Shown here: positions 26,341 to 35,204 of the stretch, in pieces
Layout of the letters: each line of letters opens with the position of its first letter
How positions within the stretch are numbered: position 1 is the first letter of the stretch
The notes under the pieces: generated by a model
What the model saw: only the letters and a program-made list of their open reading frames with translations
Told to the model about the DNA's origin: nothing
Databases searched by the model: none
Assembly (NCBI GenBank): GCA_020635075.1
Contig: JACKAM010000003.1
Location: 62,001 to 126,000, forward strand
Length of the DNA: 64,000 nucleotides
Source: Pseudobdellovibrionaceae bacterium
Lineage (GTDB): Bacteria; Bdellovibrionota; Bdellovibrionia; Bdellovibrionales; UBA1609
Direction: 5' to 3'
Position numbers and translations under genes: made by a program

Positions 26341-26740
26341 AATTCCAGGCCGCTGTCTCGGCTCTTTCAACCGATTCCACTTCAATGCGAATTTCATCGT
26401 CTGAAATCTCTGTGGCTTGCTTGCTGGCCTCTGATGAAGGATTGCCTCTGCTAAAATCAATGTCGTCAAAGGGCTCATCGCGACCGCTTGATGGCTGGGG
26501 CCGGGTCGGCTCAGGAGCCACTAAGTCCCTCGCCACCTCCTCCAGTTCTTCACCATCCTCTTCTGCAACAATGTTGCTGTCCTTTTCATACTTTTCAATC
26601 AAAGCCGACATCTCCTGGGCGTCCTTTGATTTGGTGAAGACTTCCAGGCCCACGGCCTGACTGCTCCAGCCCAGCAAGGCCACAGTCAATGCACATAGAT
26701 AGTTGATATTTTTATGAAAATACTGAGAACCCTGGTTCAT
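26339..26740 (-). CDS. Secreted acidic protein
   Basis: 133 residues from ATG 26740, set by GGAGGGA eight bases away; nearer ATGs are too close to the site or lack one. A signal peptide (NINYLCALTVALLGWSSQAVG) is followed by a very acidic, low-complexity region with EEDGEELEEVARD, RDEPFDDIDF and SDDEIRIEVESVE. Probably disordered. Function unknown. Confidence 0.7.
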   Translation of the reverse strand: MNQGSQYFHKNINYLCALTVALLGWSSQAVGLEVFTKSKDAQEMSALIEKYEKDSNIVAEEDGEELEEVARDLVAPEPTRPQPSSGRDEPFDDIDFSRGNPSSEASKQATEISDDEIRIEVESVERAETAAWN

Positions 26741-26872
26741 TGTCATTCCCTCCAATGGAATATAACCAAGAAATTGAAGCACACTTCACCCATACAGACG
26801 AAGGGACGGGACTCTCTGTTTCAAAAAAAGAAGCTCAATCCTGGCACCCTCTGAGGAAACCACTTATGCTGA

Positions 26873-27586
26873 ATGTTCATGATTTCAGTCTCTTACCTTT
26901 CAGCTCGATTCTCGGCCCTGGCTTTGGTTGCTTTGGTTTTCATCCCGGGTCTTCACGCTGAAGAGGTGGGGTCCTCTCAGGGTACTCTCGGGGCATCTGA
27001 GCCCCTTAGGCCTCCCAGCCGCATCACCATTTTCCCCTATCTCGGTGCCTCCCTTTTTGAACTCAAAGGAGACATTGGCACATCCAAAGCATCTCTCAAT
27101 CAACGGGGAATGGGTGGAATTGGCATCGAAGTGGGCAAAGGCAGGGTTCGCTTTGAATCTGGGCTCGGAGTTCTCCAGTCCGGAACTGCCGGTAACGGCA
27201 AAGCTGGAATTTTGCCCTTTAATTTTCAATTGCGCTCCAACTTTATCACTCTGCCCCTTCTCGCTAAGATTCATTTCTTCTCCGATACCTTCTCCAGTGC
27301 TTTTTTAAAACTCGGCTTTACTGCCGCCTATCTCGCTCAATCAGATTTTGAAGTCGCCGCTCTCGGCCGGTCGGCCACCGAAGATGTGCGCAACAAAGCC
27401 AACAACTACGACTGGCTATTGACCGCTGGGTTTGGTGGACGATTTTATCTTTCTCAATCCTGGGATTGGATTTTGGACACCACTTTTTATCGGGGTCAGG
27501 TCGATGCGACTAAGGCAGATGGGAAGTCGGTGTATCAGGGGTTTACTCTGTCCACCGGTCTCGCCTATCGCCTCCCAGACGAATAA
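26873..27586 (+). CDS. Outer-membrane beta-barrel protein
   Basis: 237 residues. A signal peptide ends near GLHAEE. The mature part alternates amphipathic strands and glycine-rich turns (GGIGIEVGKGRVRFESGLGV, LKLGFTAAYLAQ, LLTAGFGGRFYLS) and ends in a strand, as in small OmpA/OmpX-like barrels. The start is uncertain: ATG 26873 or 26879, since GAGGAAA is rather far upstream. The stop lies inside the left arm of an inverted repeat. Confidence 0.78.
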   Translation: MFMISVSYLSARFSALALVALVFIPGLHAEEVGSSQGTLGASEPLRPPSRITIFPYLGASLFELKGDIGTSKASLNQRGMGGIGIEVGKGRVRFESGLGVLQSGTAGNGKAGILPFNFQLRSNFITLPLLAKIHFFSDTFSSAFLKLGFTAAYLAQSDFEVAALGRSATEDVRNKANNYDWLLTAGFGGRFYLSQSWDWILDTTFYRGQVDATKADGKSVYQGFTLSTGLAYRLPDE

Positions 27587-27699
27587 AAAGGGGTCATCTT
27601 CTTCGTTGGCAGCGTCTCTCCCTTGTGCGGCGTACATCTATGTACGCCTCCGCACTCGCTCCTTGCCGCCTCGAATCTGACCCCTTTTTATTCGTCTGG
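27575..27699. repeat. REP-like locus: 22-bp inverted repeat with insert A
   Basis: Arms 27575-27596 and 27678-27699 are perfect. The left arm covers the last codons of the barrel gene. The arm contains AAAAAGGGGTCA, and the right side reads TCGAATCTGACCCC, a box reminiscent of elements dispersed by RAYT/Y1 transposases. The 81-base insert contains the palindrome GGCGTACATCTATGTACGCC. Confidence 0.9.
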
Positions 27700-27722
27700 T
27701 GCTATGAGCTTCTCGGGGAATC

Positions 27723-27785
27723 TTCTGCGTTGCCTTCGTCACTCCCCTATCCTGCGTACATCTGTGTACGCCTCCGCGCGCTCCT
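27723..27785. repeat. Copy B of the GTACAT hairpin repeat
   Basis: About 63 bases similar to insert A: CTTCTGCGTTG..., then GCGTACATCTGTGTACGC and CTCCGCGCGCTCC. It sits directly against the stop of the gene at 27784. No transposase is nearby. Confidence 0.8.
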
Positions 27786-28170
27786 AGCGGTAAAGTTCGC
27801 AGAGACGCTGGAGGTTGAACGGGGACTTGCGGATCTCACCTCGCTGGGGCCAAATCTTGATTCGCGACATCGGCTGATTGTCTCCGGTGACCAAGTGGAG
27901 CATAGTCCGAAAGTAACCATGGCGGTCGGCATTGTCTTCCGTGCCCGCTAGGTAATGGAGTAATGGGGTGACCATCGATTTCTTTTGGGGTTTCAACATC
28001 TCCCCCCAAGCCATCTGAACTAGAAGATCTCGATCGATCTGACTAAAACTGCTTTTGATCTGGCCAACAGTGAGATCCCGGGAAAGCTTGTACTCCGCCA
28101 CTTTGCACTCAAGTGCCTCGACGGATTTGGTTGCCAGTAGAATTATCGCCAATAAAAAAAATGCTCTCAC
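27784..28170 (-). CDS. Secreted hypothetical protein
   Basis: 128 residues. GTG start at 28170 overlaps the stop of the upstream DUF1402 gene by one base (TAGTG), so the two are coupled. Signal peptide MRAFFLLAIILLATKSVEA, then a mostly helical mature part with two cysteines (LECKVAEY, RLCELYR). No family recognised. Probably works with its neighbour in the periplasm. Confidence 0.75.
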   Translation of the reverse strand: MRAFFLLAIILLATKSVEALECKVAEYKLSRDLTVGQIKSSFSQIDRDLLVQMAWGEMLKPQKKSMVTPLLHYLAGTEDNADRHGYFRTMLHLVTGDNQPMSRIKIWPQRGEIRKSPFNLQRLCELYR

Positions 28171-30095
28171 TACCTGTCCCCCTTACAGCTTAGGTTCATG
28201 CGCACACGAATGCCATTTCGTGATGCTGGCTCCACTTTCAGACGTTGTGCCGGAGCCCGTGACTGGGTCGCCAAGAACTCATCTGGGACGGTGACCAGAT
28301 CCACACATTCCAGCTGAGACAATCTTCCCACCAAATCCGCTGTTTGCAAAGGATCATAGATGCAATCCACATCCTTCAGGCTCACATCCTTGGCAAACAG
28401 GTCCATGTATTCAAACATGATGGTTTTCTCCAAGTCAGCTTCGGTCAAAGCTACTACTTTTTTCGCTTGATTCGGCACTGACAGTTCCGACCCGATGGTC
28501 TCGCAATTTGAAGAGTCATTGGCCTCCCCCAGCTGCCGACACTTTGCCAGCAAACTCTCAAGTTTTTCTGAATTCATCTCGATGTCTAGATCTCTGGATT
28601 GACGAACTTGGGCGTCGTACTGAATCACCCATTGCATTTCTAGATTCATCCTTGAAGCCGAACAAGTCTCGACTACAAGACTCAAACTCCTCAGATAGGC
28701 TTGAGCCCTCTGCTTTCTTTGTGCTTTTTCCTTTTCCAGGACAACATCAGTCCTATTCTCTTCCAGCCAACGATCACGAAATCTCGTGCTCACCTCCCCC
28801 GATGCTTGGCGGTCGAGCCCCCTTGCTTTGCTTGCTGAAGAAAGGGAGCCAAGAGTATTGAATGCTCCCTTTATTCTTTGTTTCCAAGTCCACTTGTCGG
28901 TGTCGATAGGAAGTTCGCGATTGACTCCATGTTGTTTAAAATACTGCTTTTGATCCTCACGGTCCAACAGACAAAGGGGATGATGAAAGGGGTAATAAGT
29001 TTGAAGGTTGCCTGTGGTCCGGCCAAAGTCCACCAATACACTTTCCCCATCCTGCTCCAGGGCCTTGCCATCGGCAACTTTGGAAATGCTGTCGATGCAA
29101 ACATCTTGTCTGGTTCGACAATCAAAGGCCTTGACCTTGAGGCTTGGATGGGTTTTTTCGCGCAACTCCTCCTCGCCGATCCAGCCTCGGGCTCCAAACT
29201 GATCTTCCAAAAGGACATAGGGTTTTAGTTCGCCATTGACGTTGCGGCCGACGACCCTGTAGGCCCCAGTCAAATCAAAGGCCGACGGCTGATTCGTCAG
29301 CTGATCGTACCAGCGATGATAAAAACGAGTGGTCATTCTCTTGGGAAGAGTGACTTTGTCATTGAGCAGTGGGTATCTGACTTGTACAACCTGCTCCTCA
29401 AAACTCTCCGGGGGCAAAGCCCTTGATTTCCCTTCCGGAGGAAGGCCAAATTCAATTGCTTCTTCGATCACCGACATATTTCGCAAAACAAAGCGCCCAA
29501 AGTAGTTTGGTTGCGGCACACCCTTATGCTTCCTTCGACGCTTAGCCCTCTCCTCGGGTTTGCCAATGTTGTAAAGGGTGGCCAGAAGTTCCGGCTTGTC
29601 CTTCACGCTAAAGCCCTCAGTCTCATACACATCTTGAACGTCTCGCATGGCTCCGGCCACGTAGTAAAGGGACCCTTCCGCCGTAAGGACGTCACGACGA
29701 ACAAGACTGAGAGATCTTTCCTCGCGCCCATCAAGTCCCGCCAAAACACGTTCGCTTTTCATGGCCGAAAAATCATAGAGCTGACCTAAACCGAAAGAGA
29801 ACTTCCTTCCGGCCACTTCGTAGGTCCCTCGGCTGGCCAGCCAGGTTTGGATCTGTTCGTCCAAGCCAGAGTTCATGGTATTCTCCGCCAAGACAGCGCC
29901 CGCAATGGCTCTCGGGTCAACTTTGTATCTCTGCCCAAGAGTTTTGATTTCATTCTTGAGCTCACGAAGGAGAGCAACAATGCGAGGACTTGGGGCTAAA
30001 AAAGCCCGCTGGTCGAGGTCTTCTTCCTCTCTTGCAACCCCAACGGCTTCAAACAGGAAGAGAATAGTGATGACGATCAAAATACGGTGTACCAC
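28170..30095 (-). CDS. Secreted DUF1402-like (lysozyme-fold) protein
   Basis: 641 residues, GTG start at 30095. Signal peptide MVHRILIVITILFLFEAVGVA. Residues ~50-130 (YKVDPRAIAGAVLAENTMN...FSFGLGQLYDFSAM) resemble DUF1402 and the lytic-transglycosylase fold, with a glutamate in AENTMN at the expected place. A long, partly coiled C-terminal part with scattered cysteines follows; no domain recognised. A periplasmic murein-binding or murein-cleaving role is inferred and only moderately secure. Followed by the coupled secreted protein at 27784. Confidence 0.75.
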   Translation of the reverse strand: MVHRILIVITILFLFEAVGVAREEEDLDQRAFLAPSPRIVALLRELKNEIKTLGQRYKVDPRAIAGAVLAENTMNSGLDEQIQTWLASRGTYEVAGRKFSFGLGQLYDFSAMKSERVLAGLDGREERSLSLVRRDVLTAEGSLYYVAGAMRDVQDVYETEGFSVKDKPELLATLYNIGKPEERAKRRRKHKGVPQPNYFGRFVLRNMSVIEEAIEFGLPPEGKSRALPPESFEEQVVQVRYPLLNDKVTLPKRMTTRFYHRWYDQLTNQPSAFDLTGAYRVVGRNVNGELKPYVLLEDQFGARGWIGEEELREKTHPSLKVKAFDCRTRQDVCIDSISKVADGKALEQDGESVLVDFGRTTGNLQTYYPFHHPLCLLDREDQKQYFKQHGVNRELPIDTDKWTWKQRIKGAFNTLGSLSSASKARGLDRQASGEVSTRFRDRWLEENRTDVVLEKEKAQRKQRAQAYLRSLSLVVETCSASRMNLEMQWVIQYDAQVRQSRDLDIEMNSEKLESLLAKCRQLGEANDSSNCETIGSELSVPNQAKKVVALTEADLEKTIMFEYMDLFAKDVSLKDVDCIYDPLQTADLVGRLSQLECVDLVTVPDEFLATQSRAPAQRLKVEPASRNGIRVRMNLSCKGDR

Positions 30096-30440
30096 TCTTT
30101 CTCATCGGGATTTCAATAGCTTAACTAGACGGAGCCTAGGTCCAGTCCTTAGGCCCTGCAGCAGTAAATTGCCAACAGCCTCGGCCACTACTAGTTCTTA
30201 CCGCCTATATCTGGAATGACCAATTCGTGAGCGTTCCTCTCAGGATTCGCACACATGGCATAAAAGGGTATAGTTGACCACTTGCTTGCGCCGAGGCCAC
30301 AACTCGTTCTACCCTTAACGGGTTACCCGAATGATTCCTGCACGGGAAACGTTCTTTTATGCAACGACCAACTAAGCTCAGGTTAGTAGTTTGGGACTTA
30401 GAGGTAAAAAAGGAATTTTGCGCTGAAGCCACTGTGTCTA
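30096..30440. other. 345-base gap between divergent genes; possible hidden 5' end of the radical SAM gene
   Basis: No complete gene. ATG at 30359 opens a frame in register +1 relative to the radical SAM frame. An A6 run (30406-30411) is the likely crossing point. CATAAAAG (near 30257) and CTTTTATG (near 30353) form a loose inverted repeat. Confidence 0.5.
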
Positions 30441-31628
30441 ATGCCCTTCACAGCACTATTCATGAGTCCATCTGGGCATATTTCCCCTTGCTGCAGCTAT
30501 TTGTCGCCAGAGAATGCCGGCAACACTAATAAGGGAGATTCTCTCGGAAGCTACTGGATGAGTGAGGGCTTGGCGGAAATCCGCCGCAAAGTGCTTAGTG
30601 GAGAGTGGCCAAAAGGTTGCGAAGCATGCCGCCGCAAGGAAGATCTGGGAATCCAATCAACGAGAACCAGATTTCAGGACTCCTTTGGTGACTATCTCGA
30701 ACAGCAAGGCATCGACTTCACCAGTTCGGAACAAAAAGTCTTTCAGATAAAAATTGGTTTCTCAAATGTTTGCAACCTGACATGCAGAATGTGCTCCTCA
30801 GAGTTCAGTACGGCGTGGTTCAAAGATGATAAGACCTTGTTAGATGAAGAGTTCGATGGCAGACGAATAGATCCCAAGTGGTTCAAACAAACAGAGCCAG
30901 CCCTTCAGCAGACGACCGACATCCTCAAAAGTGCTGGCTCTCCCTTTAAGCTGATGATTGAAGGTGGCGAGCCCTTTCTCAGCAAAATGTTTCACCAGTT
31001 TCTGCGCGAGATGAATTCGCTCGGTTTATCTAAAAACACTAACCTTTACATCACAACCAATGGCTCCATTGACCCAGGTAAATACCTGGACGACCTTAAG
31101 CAGTTTTCCACGGTTAAAGTACTACTCAGTATTGAGGGGACTGAAAAGGTCAACGCCTATGCCCGAAGCGGGCCCGATACTTACACACTGGATGCCGTGG
31201 CTCGCAATATGGACTTGCTTTCTCAATTGCCAAACTTCTCACGAGTCGTTGTGTCGCCGACAATTCAGATTTATAGCTTATTTGATATTGGAGAGCTTAT
31301 TAAATGGTCGCGGAACCGAGGTTATCTTATTACTCTACAGCAGATTCTTGTTGGCCCGCCTTTCCTTAACATCAATATTCTACCAAATGACATTAAGGAG
31401 ATGGCCGATAAGTATCTGTCTAACATCCTCGCTGATTTTCCTGAGGAGGATGATCTAAGTTGGGAAATTCAGTGTATCCAAAAGGCCCTATGGAAACCCC
31501 TGGATGAAGACCAGCGGCTGAAACGACTTGGGGAACTCAAAGCCTACACCCGAATCCTAGAAGCAAAACGAGGCGACAGGATTGAGTCGATTGGCCAACC
31601 CATTGCTGACTTCATTCGCGGCCTCTAG
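30441..31628 (+). CDS. Radical SAM protein with N-terminal Twitch-like cysteine domain
   Basis: 395 residues from ATG 30441. The radical SAM cluster motif CNLTCRMC is near residues 111-118. The N-terminal part (SPSGHISPCCSY... GCEACRRKE) matches the Twitch/SPASM-type auxiliary cluster domain. Family members usually have a conserved cysteine before the MPF of 'CLMPFTALF'. Here that cysteine (LCLMPF) falls just upstream of the only canonical start, so the true N-terminus is probably truncated. A one-base deletion in the A6 run at 30406-30411 would join it to ATG 30359. Either the genome carries a frameshift or the start is non-standard. Substrate unknown; the next gene is a small secreted protein. 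Confidence 0.85.
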   Translation: MPFTALFMSPSGHISPCCSYLSPENAGNTNKGDSLGSYWMSEGLAEIRRKVLSGEWPKGCEACRRKEDLGIQSTRTRFQDSFGDYLEQQGIDFTSSEQKVFQIKIGFSNVCNLTCRMCSSEFSTAWFKDDKTLLDEEFDGRRIDPKWFKQTEPALQQTTDILKSAGSPFKLMIEGGEPFLSKMFHQFLREMNSLGLSKNTNLYITTNGSIDPGKYLDDLKQFSTVKVLLSIEGTEKVNAYARSGPDTYTLDAVARNMDLLSQLPNFSRVVVSPTIQIYSLFDIGELIKWSRNRGYLITLQQILVGPPFLNINILPNDIKEMADKYLSNILADFPEEDDLSWEIQCIQKALWKPLDEDQRLKRLGELKAYTRILEAKRGDRIESIGQPIADFIRGL

Positions 31629-31821
31629 ATCGAGCCTACCCAAAACCGAGGCTAATGCGATGACAGACCGTAAAGAAACTGAGCAATCTGTCTAGTTTGA
31701 GGCCATTTGCATTTGGAAGTATCAGTCTTGGATCTCCAACTGTCGCCTAACCAGTCACCTGCCAATAATCCCACCCCTCAGATTTCCATAATCCCCATAG
31801 GGGATCGTCTACCATCGGTGC

Positions 31822-31827
31822 TATAAT
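31822..31827 (+). promoter_or_regulatory. -10 box upstream of the KWYG-repeat secreted protein
   Basis: A perfect TATAAT in CTATAATAG, 64 bases before the start at 31892. No good -35 box at 17 bases. Confidence 0.45.
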
Positions 31828-31891
31828 AGTTAACGTAGAGGGATGAGGTCACTCCATTGGAGATGAGGAATTCCAACATGGAGGACAGAGT

Positions 31892-32434
31892 ATGAGTACA
31901 AGGTTTAAGGTCTTTTTGATTGCGGCTGGATTAGGATTAGCCCTGCAATCACCCCCGCCAGCTTTGGCCGAGAGTATCACCCTCGAAAGCCACGGTTCAG
32001 TGAAAGCTTCCAAACAAAAATCCGGAAAGTGGTACGGCAAAAAGAAATCCGGGAACTGGTACGGCACCAATCACGGCGTGGTCATTGAGGAGCATGCGGT
32101 AAGCGAAAAGCGCGCCATTAGCAAATATGCCAAGAAATACGCTCATCCAGTCCGCATCCTGCCAGCGCCCGGGAATGGAGAGGTGGTGCGGATCAGACGG
32201 CCGATCGTGGGGATTGCCCCCGCGCCTCCGGGCTATTTGGAGCCTGTGGAACCTCACAGTGGGCTCAAGCCCATTCAAGGAAGAATTATTGGCCCTAATG
32301 GTGAGTTGATTCCCGTGAAGCCCGTACAGGGTGAGATTGTTGAGGGCCCTGTCGCTCGATTGCCCGTGATTCGGGTGAATCCATTTCGGCCAGTGGGAAT
32401 CCTTCCCTTTGTGCAGACAAACGGGGCTCAATAG
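31892..32434 (+). CDS. Secreted basic, proline-rich protein
   Basis: 180 residues; GGAGG precedes the ATG. Signal peptide ends near PPPALAES. Next come two near-tandem units (KSGKWYG, KSGNWYG), then a basic region, and a proline/valine-rich C-terminus (RPIVGIAPAPPGYLEPVEP, PVKPVQGEIVEGP). It may be an extended envelope or cell-wall-binding protein. No family recognised. Confidence 0.75.
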   Translation: MSTRFKVFLIAAGLGLALQSPPPALAESITLESHGSVKASKQKSGKWYGKKKSGNWYGTNHGVVIEEHAVSEKRAISKYAKKYAHPVRILPAPGNGEVVRIRRPIVGIAPAPPGYLEPVEPHSGLKPIQGRIIGPNGELIPVKPVQGEIVEGPVARLPVIRVNPFRPVGILPFVQTNGAQ

Positions 32435-32622
32435 TAGACCGCATTTGATATCGGGACCAGGCAAATGCTGGCTTTGACTAGGGAGTCGGAGCCGACAGCA
32501 GAAGGATGCATTCCTTTTCAATCAAGCCTGGTTCCCTTTGGATGGAGACCCAGGTCACTTTGTCCACAACACCTTGCCGTAGGAGGCCCTTCGGGTATTC
32601 AACAAACTCACTGAGGGCTTCT

Positions 32623-33828
32623 CTACCGGTAGAGTTGTGGGTCCAACATTCGATCTAGGATCTTGTTGTCCTGAATAAATCGAGCTGTGCGCTCCCAAAG
32701 TTCCGGCACCACTTCCCCCGGCTGCTGCTGGCCTCCGCGTTTTGATTCCACCGCCCAGCGAGCTGCCAATGTAAGAAGCCCCTCGGCTATGATTGGCTCG
32801 TGGCGGAAAATACTGGCGGCAAAAGTCAATGCCCCCTCCATGAAACCAAAGTGACCGTCGAGCTGACTTCGATGAGGAAGATCCGGATATGTTTTAATTG
32901 ACCCATAGGACTGGGCCAATTCCACTCCCAACTGCAGCATCTGGAATTCATGGCGGGCCCCATTGGACTTTTTAAACTCCAGATTGTAGGCAGGGATTTT
33001 GTCTTCAGGATTTTCCCTTGATTGGGTTCGAAACCTTTCAGGTTGAAAGCGAATTAGCCCTGCAGTCCCATGGGCGGAGCTGCCGCCCCTCAATGCCTCA
33101 CTCATTGGTGCCAGGGTCGTGAAGTTCCCATAGTGAATGGCTCTTGGCTTGTACCACTTCTTCACCAAGCGGGCGAGATGAAGATGAGTCTCCAGAATTC
33201 GTGCAATAGTGACGGCCTTTTCCTTAGGAATAAAAGACGGAAAACTCAAATGAGACTCGGCGCTATAGTCACGCAGCTGCAACAACAGTCGACTGTACAA
33301 ATCGTAAAACTGCTTGGGAACAATTTCGTAAGTGGGATGCTTGAGTTCCACATTACCGGTGGGGTCGCCATCGATTTCCGTTCTCGGTCGCATTCCGAAA
33401 AGGTGGGCAAACCATTTCGCACCAAGCTCAACCAACCTCTCGGCCAGTGGATTTTGTCGAACACGATGGAGAGAATCTCCAATGAACCTCAGACTCCCAT
33501 CTCGGTTCACGTCATCCGGATTCTCAGCAAGAGCACGCTTTAGCTCACGCCGAAGCCTTGGGTCGCCAGCAACAAGCTCCTTGATGTTCTGAAAACCAAT
33601 TTCCACATCAAAGGATAAGCCGATCTGATAGTCCTTGCCCTCTGGTGAACGCACGTACAAAGGCGCTTCACCTTTCCAAAAAGGTGAATCAGATTGAAGT
33701 TCCTCCAATTTCCTTACATCTTCCCGGCACTGCGCCCAAGCTTCGGAAGTACTATAAGTAATTGAAATTACTAATAAAATTATTAGTCTTAAGATAATAA
33801 TAAAAGCTCTCCCTCGATTCTTAGACAA
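32623..33828 (-). CDS. Secreted hypothetical protein
   Basis: 401 residues from TTG 33828; no ATG lies near the N-terminus. A long hydrophobic signal (FIIILRLIILLVISITYS) and a probable cut after AWA. The mature protein is helical, with histidines grouped in RKILETHLHLARL-like helices and HYGNFTTLAP...GGSSAHGTAG. It is histidine-rich but without an obvious metal motif. The start region is AT-rich compared with its surroundings. Function unknown. Confidence 0.75.
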   Translation of the reverse strand: MSKNRGRAFIIILRLIILLVISITYSTSEAWAQCREDVRKLEELQSDSPFWKGEAPLYVRSPEGKDYQIGLSFDVEIGFQNIKELVAGDPRLRRELKRALAENPDDVNRDGSLRFIGDSLHRVRQNPLAERLVELGAKWFAHLFGMRPRTEIDGDPTGNVELKHPTYEIVPKQFYDLYSRLLLQLRDYSAESHLSFPSFIPKEKAVTIARILETHLHLARLVKKWYKPRAIHYGNFTTLAPMSEALRGGSSAHGTAGLIRFQPERFRTQSRENPEDKIPAYNLEFKKSNGARHEFQMLQLGVELAQSYGSIKTYPDLPHRSQLDGHFGFMEGALTFAASIFRHEPIIAEGLLTLAARWAVESKRGGQQQPGEVVPELWERTARFIQDNKILDRMLDPQLYR

Positions 33829-33910
33829 CAGGAAGCAAGGCCAATGCCTAAAATCCCAGGAAAAACAGACTCGAAGCTACGGAGTATTATCGCCTAGAGC
33901 TCGGCCCCCC

Positions 33911-34513
33911 TTAGGGAGTGAGTTTGCGCAATTCACCCAGAATCAGGTCCCATTGGGCGGGATCACTAACCAGATCCATGGACTCAACCGACCAGTGGCG
34001 ATAGTTGTCGATGTCATCCCGGTAGCAGCGGGATTCCGGCTGCTGGGTGTATTGGCTGTAGTTGGTCGACCAACAAGCGGCATTGGGGGCCTTATAAAAG
34101 TATTCGTAGACTTTGTTCCAATCTTCTATTCGCCAGCTTGAAAAATCACCCGTCACATACTGATTGAAATCCTCTGGGAACACCTCGATCAGGACCTCGC
34201 GCTTAATCACATTGCCCAGGTCCTCTTCATAAAAGTGAATCACACCCCATTTTTTTGAAAACATAGTATAGGAGCGGGCCGGATAACTCTTGGCCGGGTA
34301 ACAATAATGACGGATGACGGTCACATCTTTGTTGGCATAGAGGCAACTTTGGATGGAATAGTAACCAAAGACCATGGCCTGATCCTTGAACTCAACCGAC
34401 GTCGCCAGGGTATCGTTCAACACTTCTTCCACCGGGTAAGCGGTCAGACGAGACTGCCCCCAAGCCGACAGAGACAATATAGTGGCCACTACAAACATGA
34501 TGATCTTAGACAT
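33911..34513 (-). CDS. Secreted hypothetical protein
   Basis: 200 residues. ATG 34513 follows GGAGGGA. Signal peptide MSKIIMFVVATILSLSAWG. The mature part is tyrosine- and tryptophan-rich with four cysteines (SCLYANKDV, HYCYPAKSY, AACWSTN, SRCYRDD). No family recognised. Probably periplasmic with disulfides. Confidence 0.75.
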   Translation of the reverse strand: MSKIIMFVVATILSLSAWGQSRLTAYPVEEVLNDTLATSVEFKDQAMVFGYYSIQSCLYANKDVTVIRHYCYPAKSYPARSYTMFSKKWGVIHFYEEDLGNVIKREVLIEVFPEDFNQYVTGDFSSWRIEDWNKVYEYFYKAPNAACWSTNYSQYTQQPESRCYRDDIDNYRHWSVESMDLVSDPAQWDLILGELRKLTP

Positions 34514-34605
34514 CCCAAATCCCTCCTACTTTGGTCCAGCATCGTATGGGAAACAGGAAGTCAGCACCACAATTCAGACGCTTCAGGACCTTGGTCTAGC
34601 GGCTT

Positions 34606-35109
34606 TTATTTTTCCAGGATCATCAGACGAGCAGGACCATCAGGTGTCTCAATGACGCCCTGATCGGTAAAACCACAGGATTCCAAACAGCGACGAATCC
34701 CCTGATTGGCGGGGGCAGGATCGGCGATGATTCGTTCAATTTTTAATTCCAAAAACAGCTTCTGGCAAAACTGACTGATCACGTGCTTGGCCCAGCCTTT
34801 GCGCAAAAACTCAGGCTCACCAATAAACAGGTCAATCCCCACCGTCTTGCTATCGTAACCCTCCCACCAACCTTCACCACAGCGGGCGGCCCAATAGTAT
34901 TGAATGTAACCGCCACGCTTGCCGTCGAGATGAAAAATGTAGGGTCTAACAACCGACGAGGTTATTTTCTCTTCATATTTTTTGAGAATCTCCAGGTCAG
35001 TTTCACCACGATTCCATGCGGCTTCCACATGAGGCTCCCGCCTCCATCTCAACACATGAGGGAGATCATCTTTGGCCATTTCTTTAAAGATAACTGATTC
35101 GTCTGCCAT
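34606..35109 (-). CDS. GNAT acetyltransferase, AAC(6')-like
   Basis: 167 residues from ATG 35109 (MADESVIFKEM); an upstream GTG at 35154 is less likely. The aminoglycoside-6'-acetyltransferase group signature is present: LRWRREPHVEAAW near the N-terminus, GIDLFIGEPEFLRKGWAKHV (acetyl-CoA loop) and IIADPAPANQGIRRCLESCGF. Transfers acetyl from acetyl-CoA to an amine. The actual substrate could be an aminoglycoside or a lysine-like siderophore precursor. Divergent from the methyltransferase at 35205. Confidence 0.85.
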   Translation of the reverse strand: MADESVIFKEMAKDDLPHVLRWRREPHVEAAWNRGETDLEILKKYEEKITSSVVRPYIFHLDGKRGGYIQYYWAARCGEGWWEGYDSKTVGIDLFIGEPEFLRKGWAKHVISQFCQKLFLELKIERIIADPAPANQGIRRCLESCGFTDQGVIETPDGPARLMILEK

Positions 35110-35204
35110 AAGTACTGAGCTAGTATGCCAATAAAAATTACTAAATTGAAGCACAGAGAGGGAAAGTCTACTCTACCCGGACCTGAAAACAATGGGGAAA
35201 CACC

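Noticed and set aside
30405..30415. Programmed -1 frameshift at A AAA AAG
   Set aside because: The shift needed to reach the radical SAM frame is +1 (or loss of one A), not -1, so the classic slippery site does not explain it.
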